DNA of 64,000 bases. It comes from Microvirga sp. ACRRW (GTDB lineage Bacteria > Pseudomonadota > Alphaproteobacteria > Rhizobiales > Beijerinckiaceae). Under the pieces are notes generated by a model. That model had not been told where the DNA came from. It did no database searches and was given only the letters and a program-made list of their open reading frames with translations. Of this stretch, positions 37,240-46,987 are shown in pieces. The translations under genes were made by a program, and so were the position numbers. The first letter of the stretch is position 1. Every line of letters starts with the position of its first letter. The DNA lies in the NCBI RefSeq assembly GCF_022346925.1, contig NZ_JAKRNJ010000001.1:806001-870000 (forward strand), written 5' to 3'.

Positions 37240-39084
37240 GTGATCCGCACCCTTCTGCTAAGCTTCCTGGCCGCTTGCCTTACCCTCACTCCTCTTGCAG
37301 CTCAGGAAGCCCAGTGGCGGCATGGCGCGGCTCTCCTCGGAGAGCCCAAGTATCAGCCCGGCTTCAAGCATTTCGACTATGTGAACCCCAACGCTCCAAG
37401 GGGCGGACTGGTGCGGCTCGGCGCGCAGGGCACCTTCGACAGCTTCAACATCGTGGTCGCGGGCGTGAAGGGCACACCTGCCCTGGGCATCCCCCTCATC
37501 TATGAGTCTCTCGCTACTCCTTCCCTCGACGAAGCGAGTGCTGCTTATGGCCTTCTGGCGGAATCCTTCAGCTATCCGGAGGATTTTTCCTCCGTCACCT
37601 TTCGGCTCCGTCCGGAAGCCCGCTGGCATGATGGGCAGCCGATCATCGCCGAGGATGCAATCTTCTCCTTTGAGGTCCTGAAGGCCAACAGCCCCCTTTA
37701 TGCCTCGTACTATGCCAACGTCGTCAAAGCCGAGAAGATTGCAGACCGGGAGGTGAAATTCACCTTCGATCAGAAAGGCAATCGCGAGCTGCCGCAGATC
37801 ATGGGCCAGCTCACTATTCTGCCCAAGCATTGGTGGGAAGGCACGGCTCCGGACGGCCGCAAGCGCGATGTCACGCAGACGACACTGGAACCGCCTCTGG
37901 GTTCGGGTCCTTATCGCATCAAGAGTTTCGAGGCAGGCCGTACGGTTTCGTACGAACGCGTGAAGGATTACTGGGGCGCGGGCCTCAACGTGAATGTGGG
38001 CCAGAACAATTTCGACGAAATCCGCTTCGAGTATTATCGCGATGCGACCGTTCTGCTCGAAGCGTTCAAGGGCGACCGAACCGATTTCCGCACAGAGAAT
38101 ATCGCACGCAATTGGGCCACGGGTTACGATTTCCCTGCGCGCCAGGAAGGCCGTGTCGTTCTCGAGGAATTTCCCCAGCGTGCCAACGGCGTGATGCAGG
38201 CTTTCGTTTTCAATCTAAGACGCGACAAGTTCAAGGACGAGCGCGTGCGCCGTGCCTTCAATCTAGCCTTCCCCTTCGAAGAGCTCAACAAGGCCATCTT
38301 CTCGGGCCAGTATGAGCGCATCGCGAGCTACTTCCAAGGCCTCGACATTGCTTCGTCCGGTCTGCCGGAAGGACAGGAGCTCGCCATTCTCGAATCCGTG
38401 CGCGATAAGGTTCCGCAGGAGGTCTTCACGACCCCATACAAGAACCCCGTCAACGACACGCCGGACGCCGTGCGCAACAATCTGCGCGAGGCCGACCGCC
38501 TGCTGCGCGAAGCGGGCTGGGAGGCGAAAGGCGGTCGCAGAGTGAGTGCGAAAGGTGAGGTTTTCTCCGTGGAATTCCTCGGCAGCTCGCCAACGGACGA
38601 GCGGTATGTCCTTCCTTACAAGAATGTTCTCAATCGGCTCGGCATCGAGGTCAACGTGCGCATCGTCGATGACGCTCAATACATCAACCGAACCCGTTCG
38701 TTCGATTTCGACATGACCACGAATTTATGGCCGCAGACGTTGTCTCCCGGCAACGAGCAACGCGAATTCTGGGGCTCTCAAACGGCCAAGCGTGAAGGCT
38801 CGCAGAACATTGCAGGCATTACGGATCCAGGCATCGATGCCTTGATCGACAAGGTGATCTTCGCGAAAGATCGCGATGAGCTCGTCGCGGCAACGAAAGC
38901 GCTCGACCGCGTGCTTCTCGCGCACAACTACGTCGTGCCGCATTGGACATACGGAAAGCAGCGCACCGCGAGGTGGAACCGCTACAGCCATCCGGAGAAC
39001 ATGCCGCGCTACGGCGGCGCGGCGTTCCCGACCATCTGGTGGTATGACGAAGCCAAGGCCGCCAAGACGGGAGCACCGCGATGA
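37240..39084 (+). CDS. yejA1: Peptide ABC transporter binding protein, first copy (YejA type)
   Basis: This 614-aa periplasmic protein of the oligopeptide-binding family starts with GTG at 37240 (AGGAGA upstream). It has a signal peptide of about 21 residues. The YejA-type opening FKHFDYVNPNAPRGG and the family segment LRPEARWHDGQPI are clear. The E. coli Yej system imports microcin C and peptides; rhizobial Yej importers take up peptides including host antimicrobial ones. It is followed by a paralogous binding-protein gene that overlaps by four bases. Confidence 0.92.
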   Translation: MIRTLLLSFLAACLTLTPLAAQEAQWRHGAALLGEPKYQPGFKHFDYVNPNAPRGGLVRLGAQGTFDSFNIVVAGVKGTPALGIPLIYESLATPSLDEASAAYGLLAESFSYPEDFSSVTFRLRPEARWHDGQPIIAEDAIFSFEVLKANSPLYASYYANVVKAEKIADREVKFTFDQKGNRELPQIMGQLTILPKHWWEGTAPDGRKRDVTQTTLEPPLGSGPYRIKSFEAGRTVSYERVKDYWGAGLNVNVGQNNFDEIRFEYYRDATVLLEAFKGDRTDFRTENIARNWATGYDFPARQEGRVVLEEFPQRANGVMQAFVFNLRRDKFKDERVRRAFNLAFPFEELNKAIFSGQYERIASYFQGLDIASSGLPEGQELAILESVRDKVPQEVFTTPYKNPVNDTPDAVRNNLREADRLLREAGWEAKGGRRVSAKGEVFSVEFLGSSPTDERYVLPYKNVLNRLGIEVNVRIVDDAQYINRTRSFDFDMTTNLWPQTLSPGNEQREFWGSQTAKREGSQNIAGITDPGIDALIDKVIFAKDRDELVAATKALDRVLLAHNYVVPHWTYGKQRTARWNRYSHPENMPRYGGAAFPTIWWYDEAKAAKTGAPR

Positions 39085-40943
39085 GAACCTTCAATCGCCG
39101 CGCCATTCTTAAAACAGGTGCCGCGGGCGCCGTCTTGAGCATCCTCCCGAGATCCGGTTTCGCACAGGAAGGCGGAGCCGAAACCCATGGCCTCTCCGCC
39201 TTCGGCGAGCTGAAGCTTCCGCCCGATTTCAAGCATTTCGACTACGTCAATCCCGCCGCCCCCAAAGGCGGCACGCTGGTGCTGCAGATCAAGCAGGGCA
39301 GCGGCAATCAGAACTTCGACACCTTCAACACGCTCAATATCTATGTGCTGCGCGGCGACGGCGCCGCCGGCATGGGCGCGACCTTCGACTCGCTGATGGC
39401 GGGCTCTGGCGACGAGCCTGATGCGCTTTACGGCCTCGTTGCGAAAAGCGTGCGCATCTCGGACGACAAGCTGACCTACCGCTTCACCCTCCGCCCCGAA
39501 GCGCGCTTTCATGACGGCTCGAAGCTGACGGCCAAGGATGCGGCTTTCTCCCTGAATATCCTGAAGGAGAAAGGGCATCCCGTTTATCGCTCTCTGCTGA
39601 CGCAGATGGCCTCCGCGACAGCCGAGGCGGACGACGTTCTGCGCGTCACATTCACGCCGCAGCGCAGCCGTGACCTGCATCTTGTGGTCGCGGCATTGCC
39701 GATCTTCTCTGAGCGCTACTGGCAGGGCAAGGATTTCGAAGCCTCTACCCTGGAAGCGCCGCTCGGCTCCGGCCCGTACAAGGTCGGCAAGTTCGAGACG
39801 GGGCGCTATATCGAGTTCGAGCGTGTGCCGGATTACTGGGCGAAAGACCTTCCGGTGAATGTGGGCCTGAACAATTTCGACCGCATCCGCTGGGAATACT
39901 TCCGCGATCGCACGGTGGCCTTCGAGGCGTTCAAGAACGGAACGCTCAACTACCATGAGGAATTCACCTCGCGCATCTGGTCAACCGGCTACGATTTTCC
40001 GGCTGTGCGCGAAGGCAAGGTGAAGAAGGAAGAGATCTCGAACGACGCGCCATCCTCCATCCAAGGCTGGTATTTCAACACGCGCCGCGAGGCTTTCAAG
40101 GACCCGCGCATCCGCGAAGCCATCGGGCTCGCATTCGATTTCGAATGGACGAACGCGAACATCATGTTCGGCCTCTACGAGCGCACCACGTCGTATTTCG
40201 AGAACAGCGACATGAAGGCGACGGGTCTGCCTTCACCCGAGGAATTGGCGCTGCTGGAGCCGTTCCGCGCTCAGCTGCCAGCCTTGGTGTTCGGCGAGCC
40301 GCCCGTACCGCCCGTCTCCGATGGATCGGGACAGGACAGGAAGCTGCTGCGCCGTGCGGACGAGCTGTTGCGCGAGGCGGGCTGCAAGCGTGAGGGCGGC
40401 GTGCTGAAATTGCCCAACGGACAGCCGCTGCGGATCGAGTTTCTCGACTCGTCCAGCTTCCTTCAGCCGCATACGCAGCCCTTCCAGGCCAACCTGAAGC
40501 GGCTCGGCATCGAGGCCTCCTCCCGCATCGTCGATGCCGCGCAATATCAGCGCCGCATGGAGGAGTTCGACTTCGACATGGCGAGCCGCAACCTCTTCGG
40601 CGGATCGACGCCCGGCGACAGCCTGCGCGTCGTCTATGGTTCGGAGGCTGCGAAAACACCCGGTTCCCAGAATATCGCGGGCATTTCCAACCCGGCCGTC
40701 GACGCGCTCGTCGAGAAGATCGCCAATGCCAAGTCGCGCCAGGAACTTAACACCGCCTGCCGCGCTCTGGACCGGGTTCTCCGTTCGGGCCATTATTGGG
40801 TGCCCATGTGGAACCGACCCAGTGAATGGATCGCCTATTGGGACCAGTTCTCACGGCCTGAGAAGAAGCCTCGCTTCTCTTCCGGCGCGCCGGGAACCTG
40901 GTGGTACGATGCCGAGAAGGCCAAGCGGATCGGACGAGGATAA
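39081..40943 (+). CDS. yejA2: Peptide ABC transporter binding protein, second copy (YejA type)
   Basis: This 620-aa paralogue of the previous protein shares the FKHFDYVNPAAPKGG opening and the LRPEARFHDGSKL segment but is clearly diverged. Unlike the first copy it opens with a twin-arginine-like signal (FNRRAILKTGAAGAVLSIL), suggesting folded export by Tat. Both copies should feed the YejB/YejE channel. It is coupled to the first copy and followed four bases later by a DUF4260 gene. Confidence 0.92.
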   Translation: MRTFNRRAILKTGAAGAVLSILPRSGFAQEGGAETHGLSAFGELKLPPDFKHFDYVNPAAPKGGTLVLQIKQGSGNQNFDTFNTLNIYVLRGDGAAGMGATFDSLMAGSGDEPDALYGLVAKSVRISDDKLTYRFTLRPEARFHDGSKLTAKDAAFSLNILKEKGHPVYRSLLTQMASATAEADDVLRVTFTPQRSRDLHLVVAALPIFSERYWQGKDFEASTLEAPLGSGPYKVGKFETGRYIEFERVPDYWAKDLPVNVGLNNFDRIRWEYFRDRTVAFEAFKNGTLNYHEEFTSRIWSTGYDFPAVREGKVKKEEISNDAPSSIQGWYFNTRREAFKDPRIREAIGLAFDFEWTNANIMFGLYERTTSYFENSDMKATGLPSPEELALLEPFRAQLPALVFGEPPVPPVSDGSGQDRKLLRRADELLREAGCKREGGVLKLPNGQPLRIEFLDSSSFLQPHTQPFQANLKRLGIEASSRIVDAAQYQRRMEEFDFDMASRNLFGGSTPGDSLRVVYGSEAAKTPGSQNIAGISNPAVDALVEKIANAKSRQELNTACRALDRVLRSGHYWVPMWNRPSEWIAYWDQFSRPEKKPRFSSGAPGTWWYDAEKAKRIGRG

Positions 40944-40946
40944 GGT

Positions 40947-41351
40947 TTGAATACGTTCATGACGGCTCCAGCCGTGGCGGGCATGCCCCGCCTGCTTCTG
41001 CGTCTCGAAGGTTTGGCGCTGTTCGTTCTCGGCACCTGGTTTTTTGCTCAAACGGAGCAGTCGTGGGTGCTCTTCGCCGTTTTGTTCTTCAGCCCCGACT
41101 TGAGCTTTGCAGGCTACATGGCGGGACCTAAGGCTGGTGCCGCGATCTATAATGCCGCCCATACCACGCTCGGGCCTGCGCTCCTGACAGGCATCGGGCT
41201 TGCCCTGAACGCCTCTCTCCTTCTTGGGCTTGCCGCCATCTGGGCGGCGCATATCGGGTTCGACCGCATGGTGGGATACGGATTGAAATACGAAACCGCT
41301 TTCAACGACACCCATCTCGGCCGCATCGGCCGCAACAAGGCTGAAGCCTGA
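40947..41351 (+). CDS. DUF4260 small membrane protein
   Basis: This 134-aa hydrophobic protein has three or four membrane segments ([55 protein letters not shown]). It ends with the DUF4260 pattern [16 protein letters not shown]. The function is unknown. A TTG at 40947 is seven bases from GAGGA; an ATG at 40959 is the alternative. It sits inside the Yej operon and shares one base with the yejB start, so it is very likely co-translated with the importer. Confidence 0.83.
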   Translation: MNTFMTAPAVAGMPRLLLRLEGLALFVLGTWFFAQTEQSWVLFAVLFFSPDLSFAGYMAGPKAGAAIYNAAHTTLGPALLTGIGLALNASLLLGLAAIWAAHIGFDRMVGYGLKYETAFNDTHLGRIGRNKAEA

Positions 41352-42460
41352 TGCTGGCTTACATCGCACGCCGCATTCTCCTCATGATTCCGACGATCCT
41401 CGGGATCATGCTCATTTCCTTCGTGCTCGTGCAGTTCGCTCCAGGCGGACCTGTCGAGCGCATCATCGCGCAATTGCAGGGACAGGATTCGGGCGCGACC
41501 TCGCGCATTTCCGGCGGAGGCGGCGATGTCTCGGCTGGAAGCCAGAGCGCTGTCGGCGCAGGCGATGCGTCCACATCGCGCTATCGCGGCGCGCAAGGCC
41601 TCGATCCGCAATTCATCAAACAGCTGGAAGCGCAGTTCGGCTTCGACAAGCCCGCTCATGAGCGCTTCTTCAAGATGCTGTGGGATTATGCGCGCTTCGA
41701 TTTCGGCAAGAGTTATTTTCGCGACATTTCCGTTCTGGAACTCATCAAGGAGAAGCTTCCGGTCTCGATCAGTTTGGGCCTATGGATGACACTCCTGTCC
41801 TACGCCATCTCGATTCCGCTCGGCATCAGGAAAGCGATCCGCGACGGCTCGTCCTTCGACATCTGGACTTCGGCCATCGTGATCGTCGGCTATGCAATTC
41901 CAGGCTTCCTCTTTGCGATCCTACTCATCGTTCTCTTCGCGGGCGGATCGTTCTGGCAGTTCTTTCCCTTGCGCGGCCTGACCTCCGAGAACTGGGCTCT
42001 CCTGCCGTGGTACATGCAGATCGCCGATTACTTCTGGCATCTCGTGCTGCCAATCACCGCCATGGCGCTCGGCGCTTTCGCCACCTCGACGCTTCTCACG
42101 AAGAACTCCTTCCTCGACGAGATCCGCAAGCAGTACGTGCTCACCGCCCGCATGAAGGGGCTGTCCGAGCGGCAGGTGCTTTACGGCCACGTGTTCCGCA
42201 ATGCCATGCTGATCGTCATCGCCGGTTTCCCGGGCGCCTTCATCAGCGCCTTCTTCGCGGGCTCGCTTCTCATCGAGACGATCTTCTCCCTCGACGGCCT
42301 TGGGCTTCTCTCTTTCGAATCCATCGTGAACCGCGACTATCCGGTGGTGTTCGCCAACCTCTACATCTTCTCCCTCATGGGATTAGTGGTGAACCTGCTT
42401 TCCGATCTCACCTATACCTGGATCGATCCGCGGATCGATTTCGAGACCAGGGAGGCGTGA
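41351..42460 (+). CDS. yejB: Peptide ABC transporter permease YejB
   Basis: This 369-aa permease has an N-terminal membrane helix ([21 protein letters not shown]) and a roughly 100-residue periplasmic segment rich in Gly/Ser. The DppB-type core follows with five more helices. The EAA loop region [27 protein letters not shown], which contacts the ATPase, is intact. It pairs with YejE. The next gene of the importer follows after 141 bases occupied by a palindromic repeat. Confidence 0.95.
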   Translation: MLAYIARRILLMIPTILGIMLISFVLVQFAPGGPVERIIAQLQGQDSGATSRISGGGGDVSAGSQSAVGAGDASTSRYRGAQGLDPQFIKQLEAQFGFDKPAHERFFKMLWDYARFDFGKSYFRDISVLELIKEKLPVSISLGLWMTLLSYAISIPLGIRKAIRDGSSFDIWTSAIVIVGYAIPGFLFAILLIVLFAGGSFWQFFPLRGLTSENWALLPWYMQIADYFWHLVLPITAMALGAFATSTLLTKNSFLDEIRKQYVLTARMKGLSERQVLYGHVFRNAMLIVIAGFPGAFISAFFAGSLLIETIFSLDGLGLLSFESIVNRDYPVVFANLYIFSLMGLVVNLLSDLTYTWIDPRIDFETREA

Positions 42461-42485
42461 GATGTTGAAGCAATCATGCCTTCTT

Positions 42486-42583
42486 GTCATTCCCGGCCGG
42501 AGCGCAGCGAAGGGGAAGGGAATCCATAGCGCCGCACCCAGTCGTGGATCCCCTTCCCTCGCCTGCGGCTCGCCGGGGATGAC
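42486..42583. repeat. Palindromic intergenic repeat, copy 3, inside the Yej operon
   Basis: A 98-base dyad begins GTCATTCCCGG and ends CCGGGGATGAC; internal arms include GGGGAAGGGAATCC and GGATCCCCTTCCC. It is the most diverged copy and lies between the yejB stop and the yejE start. Confidence 0.75.
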
Positions 42584-42601
42584 ACAGAGCGGAGGCGCGC
42601 A

Positions 42602-43765
42602 ATGAACGAGAACGTTCCCGTCGTTTCCCCTGCCGCCTCGCCCGTCGCGCCGCCGCTGCCGAAAGAAGGCTTCATTAAGCTCTCGCCATTGAACCGGCGG
42701 CGGTTTGCGAACTTCAAGGCGAACAGGCGTGGCTATTGGTCGTTCTGGATCTTCCTGGTCCTGTTCGTCTTGAGCCTGTTTGCCGAGCTCATCGCCAACG
42801 ACAAGCCGATCCTCGCCTCCTACAAGGGCGAGCTGCTTTATCCCGCCTTTGTGGATTACCCGGAGGAGAAGTTCGGCGGCTTCCTGGCGCAGACCGATTA
42901 TCGTGATCCCGTCATTTCAAAAGAGATCCAGGAGAATGGGTGGCTCCTCTGGGCGCCAATCCGTTTCTCCTACAATACGCACAACCTCGACCTTCCGGTG
43001 CCCGCGCCTGCGCCGCCCACGTGGATGCTCACCGACGAGCAATGCCGCCCCATCGCGGAGCGCAATGGCGGCACGGGCTGCGACAGCATCGAGTGGAACT
43101 GGCTCGGCACCGACGACCAAGGCCGCGATGTAGTGGCACGATTGATCTACGGCTTCCGCATCTCCGTTCTCTTCGGTCTGATCCTCGCCGGCATCTCGTC
43201 CGTCATCGGCATTCTCGCGGGCGCGGTGCAGGGCTATTACGGTGGCTGGATCGATCTCATCGCGCAGCGCTTCATCGAAATCTGGACCGCGATCCCTTCC
43301 CTCTACCTGCTCATCATCATTTCCGCGATCATCACGCCGAGCTTCTTCGTGCTGCTCGGCATCCTGCTGCTCTTCTCCTGGGTGTCTCTGGTGGGCGTGG
43401 TGCGCGCAGAGTTCCTGCGCGCCAGAAACTTCGAATACGTACGCGCCGCGCGCGCCCTGGGGCTCTCGAACGCCACTATCATGTTCAAGCACCTTCTGCC
43501 GAACGCGATGGTCGCGACCTTGACCTTCATGCCGTTCATCATCAACGGCTCGATCACGACGCTCACCTCTCTCGACTTCCTCGGCTTCGGCCTGCCGCCA
43601 GGCTCTCCCTCGCTCGGAGAATTGCTGGCGCAAGGCAAGGCCAACCTGCAGGCCCCCTGGCTCGGCCTTGCCGGGTTCTTCGTGATCGCTCTGATGCTCA
43701 GCCTCCTCATCTTCATCGGCGAAGCGGTGCGTGACGCCTTCGATCCGAGAAAGACATTCCGATGA
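42602..43765 (+). CDS. yejE: Peptide ABC transporter permease YejE
   Basis: This 387-aa DppC-type permease has an N-terminal proline-rich cytoplasmic stretch and a first helix (YWSFWIFLVLFVLSLFAELI). A large periplasmic loop including WNWLGTDDQGRDVVARLIYG follows, then the core domain. The coupling loop EYVRAARALGLSNATIMFKHLLPN contains the EAA motif. Its stop overlaps the yejF start by four bases. Confidence 0.95.
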   Translation: MNENVPVVSPAASPVAPPLPKEGFIKLSPLNRRRFANFKANRRGYWSFWIFLVLFVLSLFAELIANDKPILASYKGELLYPAFVDYPEEKFGGFLAQTDYRDPVISKEIQENGWLLWAPIRFSYNTHNLDLPVPAPAPPTWMLTDEQCRPIAERNGGTGCDSIEWNWLGTDDQGRDVVARLIYGFRISVLFGLILAGISSVIGILAGAVQGYYGGWIDLIAQRFIEIWTAIPSLYLLIIISAIITPSFFVLLGILLLFSWVSLVGVVRAEFLRARNFEYVRAARALGLSNATIMFKHLLPNAMVATLTFMPFIINGSITTLTSLDFLGFGLPPGSPSLGELLAQGKANLQAPWLGLAGFFVIALMLSLLIFIGEAVRDAFDPRKTFR

Positions 43766-45390
43766 CAGAGCCTCTGCTTTCCGTCCAAGACCTCTCCGTC
43801 GCGTTCCGACAGGGCGAGCGTGACACGCTGGCGGTGGACCGCATCTCGTTCGACATCATGCCGGGCGAGACGGTGGCGCTGGTGGGCGAGTCGGGTTCCG
43901 GCAAGTCGGTTTCGGCTCTGTCTATCCTGAAGCTTCTGCCCTACCCGTCCGCGCATCATCCGTCGGGCAAGGTCCTGTTCAAGGGCAAGGACCTGATCGC
44001 CTTGACGGAAGACGAAATGCGCCGGGTGCGCGGCGACGACATCACCATGGTGTTCCAGGAGCCGATGACCTCGCTCAATCCGCTTCACACCATCGACCGG
44101 CAAATCGGCGAGATCCTGAAGCTTCACAAAGGCCTCTCCGACAGGGACGCGCGCGCCCGCACGCTGGAGCTGTTGCAGCTCGTCGGCATCCGCGATGCGG
44201 AGTCGAGGCTGAAAGCCTATCCGCATCAGCTCTCCGGCGGCCAGCGCCAGCGCGTGATGATCGCCATGGCGCTCGCGAACGAGCCCGATCTTCTCATCGC
44301 GGATGAGCCGACGACGGCACTCGACGTGACGGTGCAGGCGCAGATCCTGAAACTTCTCGCCGAGCTGAAAGCCAAGCTCGGCATGTCCATGCTCTTCATC
44401 ACGCACGATCTCGGCATCGTGCGCAAAGTTGCCGACCGCGTCTGCGTGATGCTGGGCGGCAAGATCGTCGAGCATGGAACGGTGGCAGAGGTTTTCGACA
44501 ACCCGCAGCACGCCTACACGCAGAAACTTCTCGCCGCCGAGCCGAAGGGCCGCGCCAATCCGGTCGAAGCGAGCGCGCCCGTGATCGTCGAAGCGGGTCC
44601 GATCAAAGTGTGGTTTCCGATCAAGCGCGGCTTCTTCCAGAAAACAGTTGGCCACGTGAAGGCTGTGGACGGCGTTTCGGTGCGCGTGCGCAAGGGTGAG
44701 ACGGTGGGCGTGGTGGGCGAATCCGGCTCAGGAAAAACCACGCTCGGCCTCGCCATCCTGCGCCTCGTGCAATCGGAAGGCCCCATCGTCTTTCTCGGCA
44801 ACCGCGTCGACAATTTGCGCTCGCGCGAGATCCGCCCCATGCGGAAAGATCTCCAGGTGGTGTTCCAGGACCCTTACGGCTCGCTCTCGCCGCGCATGTC
44901 GGTGGCCGAGATCGTGGAGGAAGGCCTGCTCGTTCAGGACAAGGGCCTCGATTACCGGCAACGCCGCGATGTAGTGGCGAGGGCCCTGCACGATGTGGGC
45001 CTCGACCCCGCCACCATGGACCGCTATCCGCATGAATTCTCCGGCGGTCAGCGCCAGCGCATCGCCATTGCCCGCGCCATGGCGCTGGAGCCGCAGTTCA
45101 TTCTGCTCGACGAGCCGACATCGGCGCTCGACATGTCCGTGCAGGCGCAGATCGTGGAACTCCTGCGCGACCTTCAGAAGCGCCGCGACCTCGCCTATAT
45201 GTTCATCAGCCACGATTTGAAGGTGGTCCGCGCGCTCGCGAACCACGTGATGGTAATGCAGAACGGCAAGGTCGTCGAGGAAGGGCCGGCGGAAACGATC
45301 TTCACCGCGCCTCGCACGGAATACACAAAGGCGCTGTTCGCGGCGGCGTTCAACCTGGAGACGGCCGGAGACAATTCGGTTCGCCAATGA
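43762..45390 (+). CDS. yejF: Peptide ABC transporter ATPase YejF
   Basis: This 542-aa protein has two complete nucleotide-binding domains. The first has Walker A GESGSGKS, signature LSGGQRQRV and Walker [14 protein letters not shown]; the second has [17 protein letters not shown] and [13 protein letters not shown]. Both also carry the C-terminal oligopeptide-transporter region. It powers the YejBE channel and is the last gene of the operon. The 110 bases before deoB show no terminator. Confidence 0.95.
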   Translation: MTEPLLSVQDLSVAFRQGERDTLAVDRISFDIMPGETVALVGESGSGKSVSALSILKLLPYPSAHHPSGKVLFKGKDLIALTEDEMRRVRGDDITMVFQEPMTSLNPLHTIDRQIGEILKLHKGLSDRDARARTLELLQLVGIRDAESRLKAYPHQLSGGQRQRVMIAMALANEPDLLIADEPTTALDVTVQAQILKLLAELKAKLGMSMLFITHDLGIVRKVADRVCVMLGGKIVEHGTVAEVFDNPQHAYTQKLLAAEPKGRANPVEASAPVIVEAGPIKVWFPIKRGFFQKTVGHVKAVDGVSVRVRKGETVGVVGESGSGKTTLGLAILRLVQSEGPIVFLGNRVDNLRSREIRPMRKDLQVVFQDPYGSLSPRMSVAEIVEEGLLVQDKGLDYRQRRDVVARALHDVGLDPATMDRYPHEFSGGQRQRIAIARAMALEPQFILLDEPTSALDMSVQAQIVELLRDLQKRRDLAYMFISHDLKVVRALANHVMVMQNGKVVEEGPAETIFTAPRTEYTKALFAAAFNLETAGDNSVRQ

Positions 45391-45500
45391 CACAGGGCAA
45401 CCCATATCATCATGGCAGGCTCCCTCATGAATTTGCAGCATCGCATCTTTCGACGTAATGCCGTATCAATTGCCTCTCTGACGGCTTGAAGGACTTCAAT

Positions 45501-46721
45501 ATGGCACGTGCTCTCCTCATCGTTCTCGATTCCGTCGGCATCGGCGGGGCTGAAGATGCGGATTCCTATGGCGATGTCGGCGCCGATACCGTCGGGCACA
45601 TTGCCGAGGCCTGCGCCGAGGGCCGTGGCGACCAGCAAGGCTTGCGCCAGGGACCGCTTCACCTGCCTCATATGACGGCTTTGGGCTTGGGCTTGGCCTG
45701 TGAGGCCTCCACGGGCCGCCTGCCGCCGAACTTAAGCCCTCAAGGTGCATTGAAAGGCGCATGGGGCTACGGCGTCGAGACCTCCAAGGGCAAGGATACG
45801 CCGTCCGGCCATTGGGAGATCGCGGGCGTTCCGGTCACGTTCGATTGGGGCTATTTCCCCAACACGGTTCCGACCTTCCCGCAAAAGCTCACGCATGCGC
45901 TGATCGAGCGCGCGAAGCTTCCGGGCATTCTCGGCGACAAGCATGCCTCGGGCACGGCCATCATCGATGAGTTCGCCGTCGAGCACTTAAGGACCGGCAA
46001 GCCGATCTGCTACACCTCCGTCGACAGCGTGCTGCAGATCGCGGCGCATGAGGAAACGTTCGGGTTGGAGCGGCTCTACGAAGTGTGCCGGATCGCGCGC
46101 GAACTCTGCGACGAATACAAGATCGGCCGTGTGATCGCGCGGCCGTTCCAGGGCACGCCGGAAACCGGTTTCAAGCGCACGGGCAACCGCAAGGATTTCG
46201 CAACGCCTCCGCCGTCCGACACCATTCTCGATACGCTGACGAAGGCGGGACATGCAGTAGTTACTGTCGGCAAGATCGGCGACATCTTCGCCCATCGCAG
46301 CACCGGCAAGGAAGTGAAGCCCAACGGCAACGATGCCTGCCTGTCTGCGGCCATCGACGCCATGAAGACGCTGCCGGATGGCGGTTTCGTGTTCGCGAAC
46401 CTTGTCGATTTCGACAGCGAGTTCGGCCACCGCCGCGACATTCCAGGCTATGCGGCGGCGTTGGAGGCTTTCGACGGGCGCGTGCCGGAAATCGAAGCTG
46501 CGCTGCAAGAGGGCGACATTGTCATCATCACTGCCGATCACGGCAACGACCCCTCCTGGCAAGGCACCGACCATACCCGCGAACACGTGCCGATCCTCTG
46601 CTTCGGTCCAGGCGTGAAGCCCGGCAGCGTAGGGCGGCGGGAAAGCTTTGCCGATATTGGAGCGAGCGTCCTGGCTCATGTGGGCGTTGCCAATCCCGGC
46701 AAGGGAAAGTCGTGGATCTGA
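45501..46721 (+). CDS. deoB: Phosphopentomutase
   Basis: DeoB interconverts (deoxy)ribose 1-phosphate and 5-phosphate, linking nucleoside phosphorylases to central metabolism. The 406-aa enzyme of the alkaline-phosphatase superfamily has the opening [18 protein letters not shown], the phosphothreonine region around [12 protein letters not shown], and the metal motif [19 protein letters not shown]. The ATG at 45501 is chosen because GAAGGA lies eight bases upstream. It is 8 kb from deoA/deoC on the other strand but supplies the step between the phosphorylases and DeoC. Confidence 0.95.
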   Translation: MARALLIVLDSVGIGGAEDADSYGDVGADTVGHIAEACAEGRGDQQGLRQGPLHLPHMTALGLGLACEASTGRLPPNLSPQGALKGAWGYGVETSKGKDTPSGHWEIAGVPVTFDWGYFPNTVPTFPQKLTHALIERAKLPGILGDKHASGTAIIDEFAVEHLRTGKPICYTSVDSVLQIAAHEETFGLERLYEVCRIARELCDEYKIGRVIARPFQGTPETGFKRTGNRKDFATPPPSDTILDTLTKAGHAVVTVGKIGDIFAHRSTGKEVKPNGNDACLSAAIDAMKTLPDGGFVFANLVDFDSEFGHRRDIPGYAAALEAFDGRVPEIEAALQEGDIVIITADHGNDPSWQGTDHTREHVPILCFGPGVKPGSVGRRESFADIGASVLAHVGVANPGKGKSWI

Positions 46722-46737
46722 TCCGACGTCATCCCGG

Positions 46738-46829
46738 ACGAAGCGCAGCGGAGATCCGGGATCGTCTTCAGAATATGGCGCTCTTATCGGCATGCGATCC
46801 CTGGTTCTGCTCCGCAGCCCCGGGATGAC
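46738..46829. repeat. Palindromic intergenic repeat, copy 4
   Basis: A 92-base dyad begins GTCATCCCGG and ends CCGGGATGAC, starting 16 bases after the deoB stop. It may end deoB transcription ahead of the URC genes. Confidence 0.8.
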
Positions 46830-46920
46830 GCCTTGAACGATACCTTGGCCCTAGGGCTTCGCTGCCGCACCCTACGCTTGAGCCGTTGACGGCAACGCAA
46901 CTTTGGCTCAGTCTTCCACA

Positions 46921-46947
46921 GATCGTAAGGAGACTTTCCTGACGATC
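46921..46947. promoter_or_regulatory. 27-bp dyad upstream of the URC genes
   Basis: Outer arms GATCGT (46921-46926) and ACGATC (46942-46947) and inner arms AGGA and TCCT match in register, so 10 of the first 11 positions of each arm are symmetric. It ends 40 bases before the GTP-cyclohydrolase-like start. A TTGACG at 46886-46891 could be its -35 box, placing the dyad at the transcription start. It is likely an operator for a uracil- or nucleotide-responsive repressor, which is not encoded nearby. Confidence 0.4.
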
Positions 46948-46987
46948 CGTTGGGGGAGTCTTCCCGTTCTCGCGTGGAAGATCATTC

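Noticed and set aside
43303-44655. Long minus-strand frame across the yejE-yejF junction
   Set aside because: It crosses two well-supported overlapping genes and shows no domain or ribosome binding site.
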